Below are positions 25,878-34,285 of a stretch of DNA of 64,000 nucleotides, piece after piece (position 1 is the stretch's first letter; each line of letters begins with the position of its first letter). The stretch spans positions 1-64,000 of the forward strand of contig VANK01000015.1 of assembly GCA_008682415.1 (NCBI GenBank), in the 5' to 3' direction. The position numbers and the translations under genes were made by a program. A model generated the notes under the pieces. That model saw nothing but the letters and a program-made list of their open reading frames with translations, did not search any database and was not told the origin of the DNA. This stretch comes from Acidobacteria bacterium AB60. GTDB lineage: Bacteria; Acidobacteriota; Terriglobia; Terriglobales; Acidobacteriaceae.

Positions 25878-26696
25878 ATGGAAGACTCGCATCGCTTTCA
25901 CTACTACCACGCCGACGCCAACGCCCTCGGGGGCACGATCCACCGGCCCCTCAAGAAGGTGATCCCCACGCAGGCGTCCATCTCCTTACCCGCCGCGGGA
26001 GGCTTCTCCTCCTCCCACTCCGGCGCCTTCCACTTCGAAAACCTGATCTCCTGCCGCGCCTCTTCCTGCCGCGTCTCCGGCTCGGTTGACGAAAAGAACG
26101 GCGATGCCACCACGCTCGTCACCGCCGTGGTCGAGGGCCTCAATTTGCTCGACATCGTGACCGCCGACCGCATCGTCTCCCAGATCTCCACCGAGCGTCC
26201 TGTCGAAGGCCACTGCCCCCGCGTCACCTTCGTCGGCTCTCAGTTCATCGGCCTGCGCATCGCCGGCTTCGACGTCAAGCCAGATATCAACCTCGACGTC
26301 CTCGCGCCGCCGTATGATGGACCGAAAGGCCCATGGCTGAAGAACAAGGCACTCCTCAAAACCGCACGCGACCAGCACGCCAAACGAACCTCCGGCCCGC
26401 ACAAGGAGCCCGCCTGGCTGAAGGGCCGCTATGGCTGGATCGGCTCGGACCAGGAGATCGCCGAACACGGCCGCATCCACGCCTCGCTCGTCGATGGCTT
26501 CGACGGCAAGTTCCCGGGCAAGGCCTATGGCCACATCATCGAGATCCCCGGGGTGGGCCGGTTCTTCTTCGGCGAGATCAACATGTACGACCACATGTAC
26601 CGCCTCACCATGGTCCGCGCGGAAATCGGCTCTCCCACCGGAGCAGCTCTGAGCGGCGGAACCACCGGCTCCAACGGTGGTTCGACCGGACCGTAG
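25878..26696 (+). CDS. Uncharacterised protein between the anti-sigma factor and TPR-CHAT genes
   Basis: 272 aa, no family recognised and no signal peptide. It has a His/Tyr-rich start (HRFHYYHADANALGG), a region rich in predicted beta strands (TTLVTAVVEGLNLLDIVTADR, VTFVGSQFIGLRIAGF), a polar middle and a Gly/Ser/Thr-rich tail ending at TAG 26694-26696. AGGAG lies 6 bp before the ATG at 25878. The next gene begins essentially at this stop in the -1 frame, so the two may be coupled or fused by frameshifting. By analogy with companions of other TPR-CHAT proteases it could be substrate or partner (inference). Confidence 0.7.
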   Translation: MEDSHRFHYYHADANALGGTIHRPLKKVIPTQASISLPAAGGFSSSHSGAFHFENLISCRASSCRVSGSVDEKNGDATTLVTAVVEGLNLLDIVTADRIVSQISTERPVEGHCPRVTFVGSQFIGLRIAGFDVKPDINLDVLAPPYDGPKGPWLKNKALLKTARDQHAKRTSGPHKEPAWLKGRYGWIGSDQEIAEHGRIHASLVDGFDGKFPGKAYGHIIEIPGVGRFFFGEINMYDHMYRLTMVRAEIGSPTGAALSGGTTGSNGGSTGP

Positions 26697-26713
26697 GGAT
26701 TCTTCTCCTCGCG

Positions 26714-29188
26714 GTGCTGGCCCTGGCCGGCACCGCCGGCTGTCATAAGCCACAGGAAGCCCCCCAATCGCCGCAAGCCCTCTACGACTCCATCCGCGCC
26801 CGCTATGTCCACGGGGATCTCTCCGGTTCCCAGGTTGCCGCGGATCAGGCCGTTGCCCGCTTTACCCCCGGCGATCCCGCCTGGGAGTGGCGCTTCCGCT
26901 TCCTCGATGCCAGCATCCGGCTCTGGCAGGGCAAGAGCGCCGAGGCCCTGGCCCTCATGCAGAAGGAGCTCCCCGCGTCGCTGCCGCCCGCGGAGTTCGC
27001 CGTGCAGCGCTACGAACTGCGCGTCTTCGCCTTCACCCGGCTGGGCAAGCTTGCTCAGGCGGAGGCAGAGGCCCAGCAGGCCCTGAAAATCTCCGCCGAC
27101 ACTCACTCCCCCTTTCGCGCCGAGGCCTGCCTCGCGGCAGGAGTCGCTTATATTGAGTTGAACGAGTTGCCGGAGGCTGCCAAAATCCTTCGAGAGGGCC
27201 GCGAGGCTGCTCATTCGCGTTCTGACACCTTCCTTGAGGCCACCTTCCTCGCCAACCAGTCGGTCGTCGCTCTTCGACAAGAGCACTACGATGAGGCATT
27301 CGAGGCTCTGAACAACGCGACCACTCTGGCGCGAAGTATAGATGCCAAGCTGAGGCTAGAGAACACGCTTGGTAATACTGGCTGGGCCTATCACGAGATT
27401 GGGGATCACGAGCGTGCGCGGGCAAGCTTTGTCGAAGCGGCGGCGGAGGCGGAGAAGCTTGGCAACCAGCTTGACGAGGTCCGCTGGCTCAACAACCTTG
27501 GTGTTGAATTGGGCGCCCTCAACGATCTAAATGGCGCAGAGGCCGCGTTTAGAAGGGCTCTCTCTCTGGCACAGTCAATTCAAAGCGATCGCGAGACTAT
27601 CTCTATAGAGATGGGCCTCGCTGCGGTGCTGTATGACCGCGGTCAATATGCAGAAGATAAGAAAATATGCGATGCAGCTCTCCCGGCAGCTCACTCAAAT
27701 CACAACTTCGCTACTGAATTGGATCTCTTGTACCTAAAGGGATTGCTCGCCGAAAAGGGAGGCGACGTCGAAGAAGCTGAGGCCGATTTCCGCGAGCTCG
27801 ATAATCACCCTCAAGCCCAACCTTTGCACCGGCTCGATGCTGAAGATTCGCTCGCTGGGCTCTTCGATGAAAAAGGTCGAACACAACTTGCCGAGATATG
27901 GTATCGAAAGGCGGTTAACACATTCGAAGCACAACGAGCGACGATCCGAAACGAGGAATCGCGTCTTCCGTTTTTCGCGAACGCAGAAGCTATGGTTTAC
28001 CCCGATTTCGCACAATTTCTCATTCATCATCATCGGGAGGAAGAAGCTCTCAAAGTTGTAGACTTCGCCAGGGCACGCGCACTTGAAGAAGGGCTTAGGC
28101 TGAATCCAACAAAGATCGGCTCAACCTTTGGCGATCCCGGGCTGAATCCGCGCAGCTTGGCCGCCCGGCTCCACGCCACCCTGATCGAGTACTCGCTCGG
28201 GGAGAAGGAGTCCTGGATGTGGGTCGCCACGCCCGCCCGGCTCCAACTCTTCCGCCTTCCCGCCAAAGACAAGATCGCCGCCGAGGTGGCGGCCTATCGC
28301 AAGGCCATCCTGCACGCCGACGACGTTCTCGCTGCGCGCAATGCGGCAGGCATCGCTCTCTACGACTCTCTCATCGCCCCCGCCCAGAACCTGATTCCCC
28401 GGCAATCGCGGGTCATCGTCCTTCCCGACGGCGTTCTCAACGAGTTCAACTTCGAGACCCTGCTGGTCTCAAAACCGGAGCCGCACTTCTTCATCGACGA
28501 CGTCACCCTGGAGAACGCCAACTCGCTTCGCCTTCTCAACTCCTTTGCCAGCCATCGCCCCGCAAAGAAGAACCCCAACCTCCTCTTGATTGGAGATCCC
28601 GTTCCGCCCGCCGGGCAGTTCAACGACCTCCTCAACGCTCCCCAGGAGGTCAGCGCCGTCGCCGATCACTTCCCTCCGGATCGCCGGACCGTGGTCACCG
28701 GAGAGCGCGCCTCGCCCGTCTCCTACGGCAAGAGTCACCCCGAGGAGTTCACCTATATTCACTTTGTAGCCCACGGCACGGCCAGCAGGCTGGAGCCGCT
28801 CTCCTCGGCGATCGTCCTCTCCGGCAATCCCGACAGTCCGCAGAACTATCGCCTTCTGGCCCGCGACATCATTCACAACCCGCTCGCCGCGGACCTGGTC
28901 ACCATCTCCACCTGCTACGGATCAGGATCGCGGGAGTACGCCGGCGAAGGCTTGCTGGGCCTCTCGTGGGCCTTTCTCCGCGCCGGAGCGCACAGCGTGG
29001 TCGGCGCTCTGTGGGAGGTCAGCGACCTCTCCACCCCTCAGCTCATGGACAAGCTTTACGCCGGGATGCAGCACGGCCTTCCGCCTGACGATGCCCTGCG
29101 CCAGTCCAAGCTGGCACTCGCGCACGCGCAGGGCACCTTCCGCAAGCCGTTTTACTGGGCGGCGTTTCAGGTCTACGCCGGTTCCTGA
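26714..29188 (+). CDS. TPR-repeat CHAT-domain caspase-like protein
   Basis: About 824 aa from GTG 26714. After a short hydrophobic stretch ending in AGTAGC, roughly residues 15-470 are helical TPR-type repeats. The C-terminal CHAT domain has the catalytic dyad: His687 in YIHFVAHG and Cys734 in ISTCYGSGSREYAGEGLLGL, then GAHSVVGALWEVSD. CHAT proteins are caspase-fold proteases or adaptors. The start is uncertain: the hydrophobic segment begins upstream of GTG 26714 (about 26693), and the frame is open to ATG 26333 inside the preceding gene, with no ATG, GTG or TTG between. Codon composition changes at about 27140-28125. Confidence 0.8.
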   Translation: MLALAGTAGCHKPQEAPQSPQALYDSIRARYVHGDLSGSQVAADQAVARFTPGDPAWEWRFRFLDASIRLWQGKSAEALALMQKELPASLPPAEFAVQRYELRVFAFTRLGKLAQAEAEAQQALKISADTHSPFRAEACLAAGVAYIELNELPEAAKILREGREAAHSRSDTFLEATFLANQSVVALRQEHYDEAFEALNNATTLARSIDAKLRLENTLGNTGWAYHEIGDHERARASFVEAAAEAEKLGNQLDEVRWLNNLGVELGALNDLNGAEAAFRRALSLAQSIQSDRETISIEMGLAAVLYDRGQYAEDKKICDAALPAAHSNHNFATELDLLYLKGLLAEKGGDVEEAEADFRELDNHPQAQPLHRLDAEDSLAGLFDEKGRTQLAEIWYRKAVNTFEAQRATIRNEESRLPFFANAEAMVYPDFAQFLIHHHREEEALKVVDFARARALEEGLRLNPTKIGSTFGDPGLNPRSLAARLHATLIEYSLGEKESWMWVATPARLQLFRLPAKDKIAAEVAAYRKAILHADDVLAARNAAGIALYDSLIAPAQNLIPRQSRVIVLPDGVLNEFNFETLLVSKPEPHFFIDDVTLENANSLRLLNSFASHRPAKKNPNLLLIGDPVPPAGQFNDLLNAPQEVSAVADHFPPDRRTVVTGERASPVSYGKSHPEEFTYIHFVAHGTASRLEPLSSAIVLSGNPDSPQNYRLLARDIIHNPLAADLVTISTCYGSGSREYAGEGLLGLSWAFLRAGAHSVVGALWEVSDLSTPQLMDKLYAGMQHGLPPDDALRQSKLALAHAQGTFRKPFYWAAFQVYAGS

Positions 29189-29208
29189 CCTGTTGCCGCA
29201 GACGTCTT

Positions 29209-30228
29209 CTACTTCGCCGGCGGGTTGTCCAGCCGCAGGAACCGCGCCGCGTTGTTGTACAGAATGTCGCGCTTCTCCTCGGGACTCAGGTAGTCCGCGT
29301 TTTGAATCACGCTGATGGAGTACGCCATCAGCTTCGGCCACTCCAGCTGGTCGGTCCCGAACATCACGCGATCCTCGAAGCCCGCCTCCACCAGCCGCTG
29401 GATATAGCGGTTGACCTCCTTCAGCGGATAGCTCCAGATCAGGCCCGCCACATCGACATACACATGCGAGTTGGCTTGCAGCAGCGTCAGCATGTTGTCG
29501 ATCATCGGGTACCCTGCGTGCATCACCTGGACGCGCAGCTTGGGATGGCGCGCCAGAAGCTCCTCCAGCAGCAGCGGATTCCCCATCGAGCCCCGGAACT
29601 TGGGCATGGCGATATTCGCGCGCCCCGACCCGCCCGTCCCCATATGGATCGCCACCGGAATATCCAGCTCCTCGGCCAGCGCGAAATACTGGTCCACCGA
29701 AGGATCGCTCGGCGACAGCCCCTCGTACTGCAGCCCGATCTCGCCCATCACCTTGAACCCATCGCTGGTGAAGTCCTTGCGCAGCTCCTCCAGCGCCACG
29801 CGCTTTCCCGGTGTCATGCCTTCGTTGAAGCTGGTCCCTGGAATTACGCGGCCCGGCGCGGCCTCTCTCCACTTCTGCACGCTCTTGGGATCGCCGAAGA
29901 CCACGGCCGTCACGTTGAGCCGTTCCATCTCCGCCACCACGTCCTTGAGGTACGCGCCCTTTGCCGAGGGATACAGCTTGGGCGTGCACTCCTCCTGGCT
30001 CCAGCCAAAAGTCGTCTCCTTCGTCTTCGGATCAGAGGCCAGAAACTTGGATTCGTTGGGGCACATCGGACCCAGCCCAGGAAACGACTCGTCCATCGCG
30101 TGCACGTGCACGTCGATCACGGGAGGAACATTGACGCTCGTGTTCTGAGCGAGGGAACTGTTGGTGCAGAGAAGAACAAGCGAGCTGCAGACGAATACAA
30201 TCTTGGGACCATGCAATGACACGGACAT
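29209..30228 (-). CDS. Secreted amidohydrolase-2 family (TIM-barrel metal-dependent hydrolase)
   Basis: About 339 aa with a signal peptide (MSVSLHGPKIVFVCSSLVLLCTNSSLA cut near AQN). Metal-site motifs are VIDVHVHAMD at the mature N-terminus, IHMGTGG, VMHAGYP and the late Asp in MFGTDQ, matching amidohydrolase family 2 enzymes (hydrolases and decarboxylases of small ring or carboxylic compounds). Substrate unknown. The frame is open to 30450. ATG 30228 lies only 1-2 bp after AAGGAG, while GTG 30222 is better spaced; either gives the same mature protein. It is convergent with the TPR-CHAT gene, with a 20-bp gap. Confidence 0.85.
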   Translation of the reverse strand: MSVSLHGPKIVFVCSSLVLLCTNSSLAQNTSVNVPPVIDVHVHAMDESFPGLGPMCPNESKFLASDPKTKETTFGWSQEECTPKLYPSAKGAYLKDVVAEMERLNVTAVVFGDPKSVQKWREAAPGRVIPGTSFNEGMTPGKRVALEELRKDFTSDGFKVMGEIGLQYEGLSPSDPSVDQYFALAEELDIPVAIHMGTGGSGRANIAMPKFRGSMGNPLLLEELLARHPKLRVQVMHAGYPMIDNMLTLLQANSHVYVDVAGLIWSYPLKEVNRYIQRLVEAGFEDRVMFGTDQLEWPKLMAYSISVIQNADYLSPEEKRDILYNNAARFLRLDNPPAK

Positions 30229-30340
30229 TCTCCTTCGCGCTGAAACTATGGACTCTCGATTCGACTGCCCACTATATCGATGCCGGTGGGCTCGCGTAAA
30301 TTTCGGTTTTTGCTGCGCGGCGATCGGTTTTCGTGAATGC

Positions 30341-31255
30341 TCAGCGCCCCAACCCGCGCACTCGTGATTGCGCGGCGATCTCGTTCTGCAGAACTGCAAG
30401 AAACCGCTCTGCGGCCGGAGACAGCGAACGGTCCGCCCGCCACAGCGCACAGATCTGCCGGCTCATCGCGGGCTTCCGGATCGGGATGCGCACGACCTCG
30501 CCCTTGCTCTCGTCGCCCGCCGACTCCGGGAGGATCGCGACACCCAACCCGCGTCGCACCAGTCCCAGGGCCGTGGGCATGTAATTAGTCTCGTGCCGGA
30601 CGGTGATCGCGATCCGCGCCCGGGCAACTGCCGCCTCCACCATCCGTCGCACGCTGCTCTCGCGATTCGGCAAAATCAACACGTGCTCGGCCAATTCCTT
30701 CAGGCTGATCTCCCGATGCTTGGCCAGCGCGTGGTTGGAGGGCGCAAACGCCGCCAGCCGGTCTTCATAGAGCGGCGTGGCCCGGATATCCCTATCCTGG
30801 CGGCTCGCCGTGCCCAGCCCGAAGTCCACCGTACGTGCCGCCACCATCTCCCGCACCCGGTCTGCCACCACGTCGTGCACGGAGAGGCGCACCTCCGCAT
30901 TGGCGCGCAGAAAAGCTCGCATGGCGCGCGGAAGAAGATCCGCGGCGATGGAGGGTAGCGCCGCAATCGCGATGCTCCCGGTGCGCACCGCCGTAATATC
31001 GCGCGCATAGCCGACGATCGCCTCCGCGTCCAGAACCAGCCGCTGCAGTGGTCCCAGCATGTCCCGCCCGGCCGCCGTGATCGTCACGCCCCGCTTGTTG
31101 CGGTCGAACAGCAGGACCCCCAGCTCCTCTTCCAGTTGCTTCACCTGCACCGTCAGCGCCGACTGGGAGACATGCAGCTCTCCCGCCGCCCGGGTAAAGC
31201 TCTCAAGCTCGGCGACCTTCAGGAAGGCGCGTACATGGCGCAGCTCGTGTTTCAT
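30341..31255 (-). CDS. LysR-family transcriptional regulator
   Basis: 304 aa. The N-terminal winged helix is complete (RHVRAFLKVAELESFTRAAGELHVSQSALT, then QLEEELGVLLFDR), followed by a periplasmic-binding-like effector domain (RTGSIAIAALPSIAADLLP). It is divergent from the CitMHS transporter gene with only 80 bp between, the classic LysR arrangement, so it very likely controls the transporter-AtuA operon in response to a carboxylate-type inducer (inference). Confidence 0.93.
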   Translation of the reverse strand: MKHELRHVRAFLKVAELESFTRAAGELHVSQSALTVQVKQLEEELGVLLFDRNKRGVTITAAGRDMLGPLQRLVLDAEAIVGYARDITAVRTGSIAIAALPSIAADLLPRAMRAFLRANAEVRLSVHDVVADRVREMVAARTVDFGLGTASRQDRDIRATPLYEDRLAAFAPSNHALAKHREISLKELAEHVLILPNRESSVRRMVEAAVARARIAITVRHETNYMPTALGLVRRGLGVAILPESAGDESKGEVVRIPIRKPAMSRQICALWRADRSLSPAAERFLAVLQNEIAAQSRVRGLGR

Positions 31256-31335
31256 CGAAGAACGCGATTATACCGACCGCAAATATTCAATGTACAGATA
31301 ATGCCTGGAAACCTATACTCAGCACTCTAGTTCTC
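31256..31335. promoter_or_regulatory. Divergent LysR/transporter promoter region
   Basis: This 80-bp AT-rich gap separates the two divergent starts. It holds an ATTAT...ATAAT inverted pair (about 31268-31304) that could be part of a LysR recognition site. The exact operator cannot be fixed by eye. Confidence 0.4.
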
Positions 31336-32631
31336 GTGGGAGTCTCTCTAAGCGTGGCGCTTTGGGGTGCGTTGACGATCGCCGGGGTTCTGGCTGCCAT
31401 CATGAGCCGCAGGCTCTCTCCGCTTGCCGCACTCGTTCTCATTCCCGTGGTGACCTCCCTCGCCAGCGGCTTCGGCCTGCATACCTCCGCCTTCATCCTC
31501 TCCGGGATCCAGAGCATGGCCTCCGTCATCTCCATGTTCGTCTTCGCCATCCTTTTCTTCGGCATACTCACAGACGCCGGCATGCTCGCTCCCCTCATCC
31601 ATTGGATCCTGCGCATCGTCGGCAAACATCCCGTGCGCATCGTCCCCGGCACCTTCCTGCTTGCGCTCCTCCTGCACCTCGATGGCTCGGGAGCCGTCGT
31701 CTTCCTCATCGCGCTTCCCGCCCTTCTGCCGCTCTATGACGAGTTGGGAATCGATCGCCGCATCCTCGCCTGTGCGGCCTCTCTCGCGGCCGGCGTCAAC
31801 TTCCTTCCCTGGACCGGCCCCACGATTCGCGCCGCCGCCTCCCTGCACGTCTCCACCATCGCGCTCTTCCGGCCGCTTCTCCCCGTGCAGATTGTGGGAC
31901 TCCTCTTCGCCATCGGCGTCTGCACCTGGCTGGGCCTGCGCGAAGAACGTCGCCTGCGCCCCGCATTCGCCGCGGCCCCGTCCTCAGCTCCGCCGCCCGC
32001 GCCTCGCAAAAGCGGCTTCCGCTTCGGCATCAACGTCGCCCTCACCCTGGCCGTCCTCGGCGCCGCTGTCAGCGGTAAAGCCGAGCCCGCCGTCTGCTTC
32101 ATGCTCGGGACCGTCCTCGGGCTCATCGTGAACTTCCCCAACGCAGAACGGCAGCGCGTCCAGCTCGAAGCCCACGCCAAGGCCGCCATCACCATCACCG
32201 CCATCCTTTGCGCCGCCGGCTGCTTCACCGGAATCCTCAAAGGCACTGGCATGCTCGCCGCCATGGCCACCGCCTGCGTGCATGCGCTCCCCGCGCAGCT
32301 GGGACACCACATCCCGTTCCTGCTGGCCATCATCGCTATGCCGCTCAGTTTGGTCTTCGACCCCGACTCCTTCTACTTCGGCGTGCTTCCCATCCTCGCC
32401 ACCACTGCCGGCGCCTATGGCATCCCCTCCACCACCGTCGCCCAGGCCGCGCTCCTCGGCGAACACACCACCGGCTTTCCTGTCAGCCCCCTGACCCCCG
32501 CCACCTTCCTCGTCACCGGCCTCTCTGAAATCGATCTGGGAGAGCACCAGCGTTTCACCGGCCCCTGGCTCTTTCTCGCATCCCTTGTCATGACCCTGGC
32601 CGCCGTAGCCTTCGGCATCTTCTCCTTCTGA
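31336..32631 (+). CDS. CitMHS-type carboxylate transporter
   Basis: 431 aa with about 11-12 hydrophobic helices. The pattern matches the citrate-Mg2+:H+ (CitMHS) symporter family, e.g. SMASVISMFVFAILFFGILTDAG, LHLDGSGAVVFLIALPALLPLY, NFLPWTGPTIRAAA and FDPDSFYFGVLPIL. Such proteins import citrate or related tri- and dicarboxylates as metal complexes. The start is GTG 31336. The AtuA-family gene follows after 11 bp and a second small one overlaps that, so all three form one operon controlled by the divergent LysR. Confidence 0.88.
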   Translation: MGVSLSVALWGALTIAGVLAAIMSRRLSPLAALVLIPVVTSLASGFGLHTSAFILSGIQSMASVISMFVFAILFFGILTDAGMLAPLIHWILRIVGKHPVRIVPGTFLLALLLHLDGSGAVVFLIALPALLPLYDELGIDRRILACAASLAAGVNFLPWTGPTIRAAASLHVSTIALFRPLLPVQIVGLLFAIGVCTWLGLREERRLRPAFAAAPSSAPPPAPRKSGFRFGINVALTLAVLGAAVSGKAEPAVCFMLGTVLGLIVNFPNAERQRVQLEAHAKAAITITAILCAAGCFTGILKGTGMLAAMATACVHALPAQLGHHIPFLLAIIAMPLSLVFDPDSFYFGVLPILATTAGAYGIPSTTVAQAALLGEHTTGFPVSPLTPATFLVTGLSEIDLGEHQRFTGPWLFLASLVMTLAAVAFGIFSF

Positions 32632-32642
32632 GGCAATCACCC

Positions 32643-33950
32643 GTGAAGACTGTGCGCATTGGAGCAGGAGCAGGATTCGCCGGAGACCGCATCGATCCCG
32701 CCGTGGAACTGGCACGCGACGGCCGCCTGCACTACCTCGTTTTCGAGTGCCTCGCCGAACGAACCATCGCCCTGGCACAGCTCGCCAAGCGCCAGGGACG
32801 CAGCCCCGGCTTCGATCCCCTCCTCCGCCTGCGCATGGAAGCCGTTCTTCCCCTCTGTCGCAAGAACCAGACCCGCATCATCACCAACATGGGCGCCGCC
32901 AATCCCCAGGCCGCCGCGCGCGAAACCATCCTCCTCGCGCGCAACCTCAACCTCGCCGGCCTGCGCGTCGCCTGGGTTAGCGGAGACGACGTCCTCGCGC
33001 TCCTGCCCAACCACACCTCCGGCGACCACCGCGAGACTCTCGTCTGCGCCAACGCCTACCTCGGCATCGAGCCCCTCCTCGACTGCCTGCGCGCCAACGC
33101 CGACGTCATCCTCACCGGCCGCGTCGCCGATCCCTCGCTCTTCCTCGCCCCCATGGTCCACGAGTTCGGATGGGCCCTCGACGATTGGCCGCGCCTCGGC
33201 CAGGGAACCGCGGTCGGCCATCTCCTGGAATGCGCCGGCCAGCTCACCGGCGGCTACTTCGCCGATCCCGGCTACAAAGACGTCTCCGGTCTCGACCGCC
33301 TCGGCTTTCCCCTCGCCGAAGTCAGCCCCTCCGGCGACTCCATACTTACCAAGCTCATCGGATCCGGCGGCCTGCTCTCCATTCCCAACTGCAAAGAGCA
33401 GATCCTCTACGAAGTCCAGGATCCGGCCCGCTACCTTACCCCCGACGTCACCGCCGACTTCTCCACCATCCGCTTCTCCGACGACGGACCCAACCGCGTC
33501 CGCGTCTTCGGAGCCCGCGGCGCCGCCCGCCCGCAGAACCTCAAAGTCTCCACCGGCTTTCATGCCGGACTCATCGCCGAAGGCCAGATCTCTTACGCCG
33601 GCCCCGGAGCTCTCGCCCGCGCGCGCCTCGCCCGCCAGATCCTTGAAAACCGCCTCCACTGGATCGCCATCGGCGATCTCCGCATCGACTTCATCGGCAT
33701 CGACGCCATGCACGGCGCCGCCCTCTCCTCCCCGGCTCCAGAACCGTACGAGGTCCGCCTTCGCGCCGCAGCCCGCTTTTTTCATGCCCCCGACGCCGCC
33801 CGCCTCACCCAGGAGATCGAAAGCCTCTACGTCAACGGCCCCGCCGGCGGCGGCGGCGTCAGCACCTCCGTCCGCGAAAACATAGCCATGGACGCCGCCT
33901 ACCTGCCCCGCCAGGCCGTCACGCCAACCTTCGGAATCGAGGTCGCCTGA
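32643..33950 (+). CDS. AtuA family protein (DUF1446, acyclic terpene utilisation-type)
   Basis: 435 aa starting at GTG 32643 with the conserved opening VRIGAGAGFAGDRIDPAVEL. Other family blocks are LRMEAVLPLCRKNQTRIITNMGAANPQ, ILTGRVADPSLFLAP and the C-terminal AGGGGVSTSVRE. AtuA was named from Pseudomonas citronellol catabolism, but most family members sit in other operons and lack a proven reaction. Coupling to a CitMHS transporter here points to a carboxylic acid substrate rather than a terpene (inference). Its stop overlaps the start of the next gene (TGATG). Confidence 0.85.
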   Translation: MKTVRIGAGAGFAGDRIDPAVELARDGRLHYLVFECLAERTIALAQLAKRQGRSPGFDPLLRLRMEAVLPLCRKNQTRIITNMGAANPQAAARETILLARNLNLAGLRVAWVSGDDVLALLPNHTSGDHRETLVCANAYLGIEPLLDCLRANADVILTGRVADPSLFLAPMVHEFGWALDDWPRLGQGTAVGHLLECAGQLTGGYFADPGYKDVSGLDRLGFPLAEVSPSGDSILTKLIGSGGLLSIPNCKEQILYEVQDPARYLTPDVTADFSTIRFSDDGPNRVRVFGARGAARPQNLKVSTGFHAGLIAEGQISYAGPGALARARLARQILENRLHWIAIGDLRIDFIGIDAMHGAALSSPAPEPYEVRLRAAARFFHAPDAARLTQEIESLYVNGPAGGGGVSTSVRENIAMDAAYLPRQAVTPTFGIEVA

Positions 33951-34264
33951 TGAAGCTTCGCGAACTGGCCCACGCCCGCACCGGTGACAAGGGAAACCTC
34001 GTCAACATCTCCCTCATCGCCTACAACGAGGCCAACTACCTGCTGCTCGAACAGCACGTCACCGCCGAACGCGTCACCCGCCTCTTTTCGCCGCTCATCA
34101 CTCGCCCCGTGGAGCGCTTCTGCGTCCCCGGCCTCGGCGCGCTGAACTTCGTGCTCCACCGTCCCCCCGCCGAGAGCGTCACCCGTTCCCTCGCGCTCGA
34201 CGCCCACGGCAAGACCCTCAGCTACGCCCTGCTCAATATGGACATCGACTCCGCCGAGCCCTGA
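33950..34264 (+). CDS. Small AtuA-associated protein
   Basis: 104 aa opening with LRELAHARTGDKGNLVNISLIAYN, the signature of the small domain found fused to or next to AtuA/DUF1446 proteins. It overlaps the AtuA gene by one base (TGATG), so translation is coupled and the two probably form a complex. In several relatives both parts are one polypeptide, supporting shared function (family knowledge). The reaction is unknown. Confidence 0.85.
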   Translation: MKLRELAHARTGDKGNLVNISLIAYNEANYLLLEQHVTAERVTRLFSPLITRPVERFCVPGLGALNFVLHRPPAESVTRSLALDAHGKTLSYALLNMDIDSAEP

Positions 34265-34285
34265 CCCGCGCCGCTCCTTCCGCGC

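Noticed and set aside
26333..26713. ATG 26333 as the annotated start of the TPR-CHAT gene
   Set aside because: It would overlap the preceding well-supported gene by 364 bp and add Arg-rich shadow sequence without homology. The ambiguity is reported as a finding instead.
32659..33885. Second plus-strand frame of 408 codons inside the AtuA gene
   Set aside because: Ser/Pro/Ala-rich out-of-frame translation typical of high-GC genes; the AtuA frame has the family signatures.
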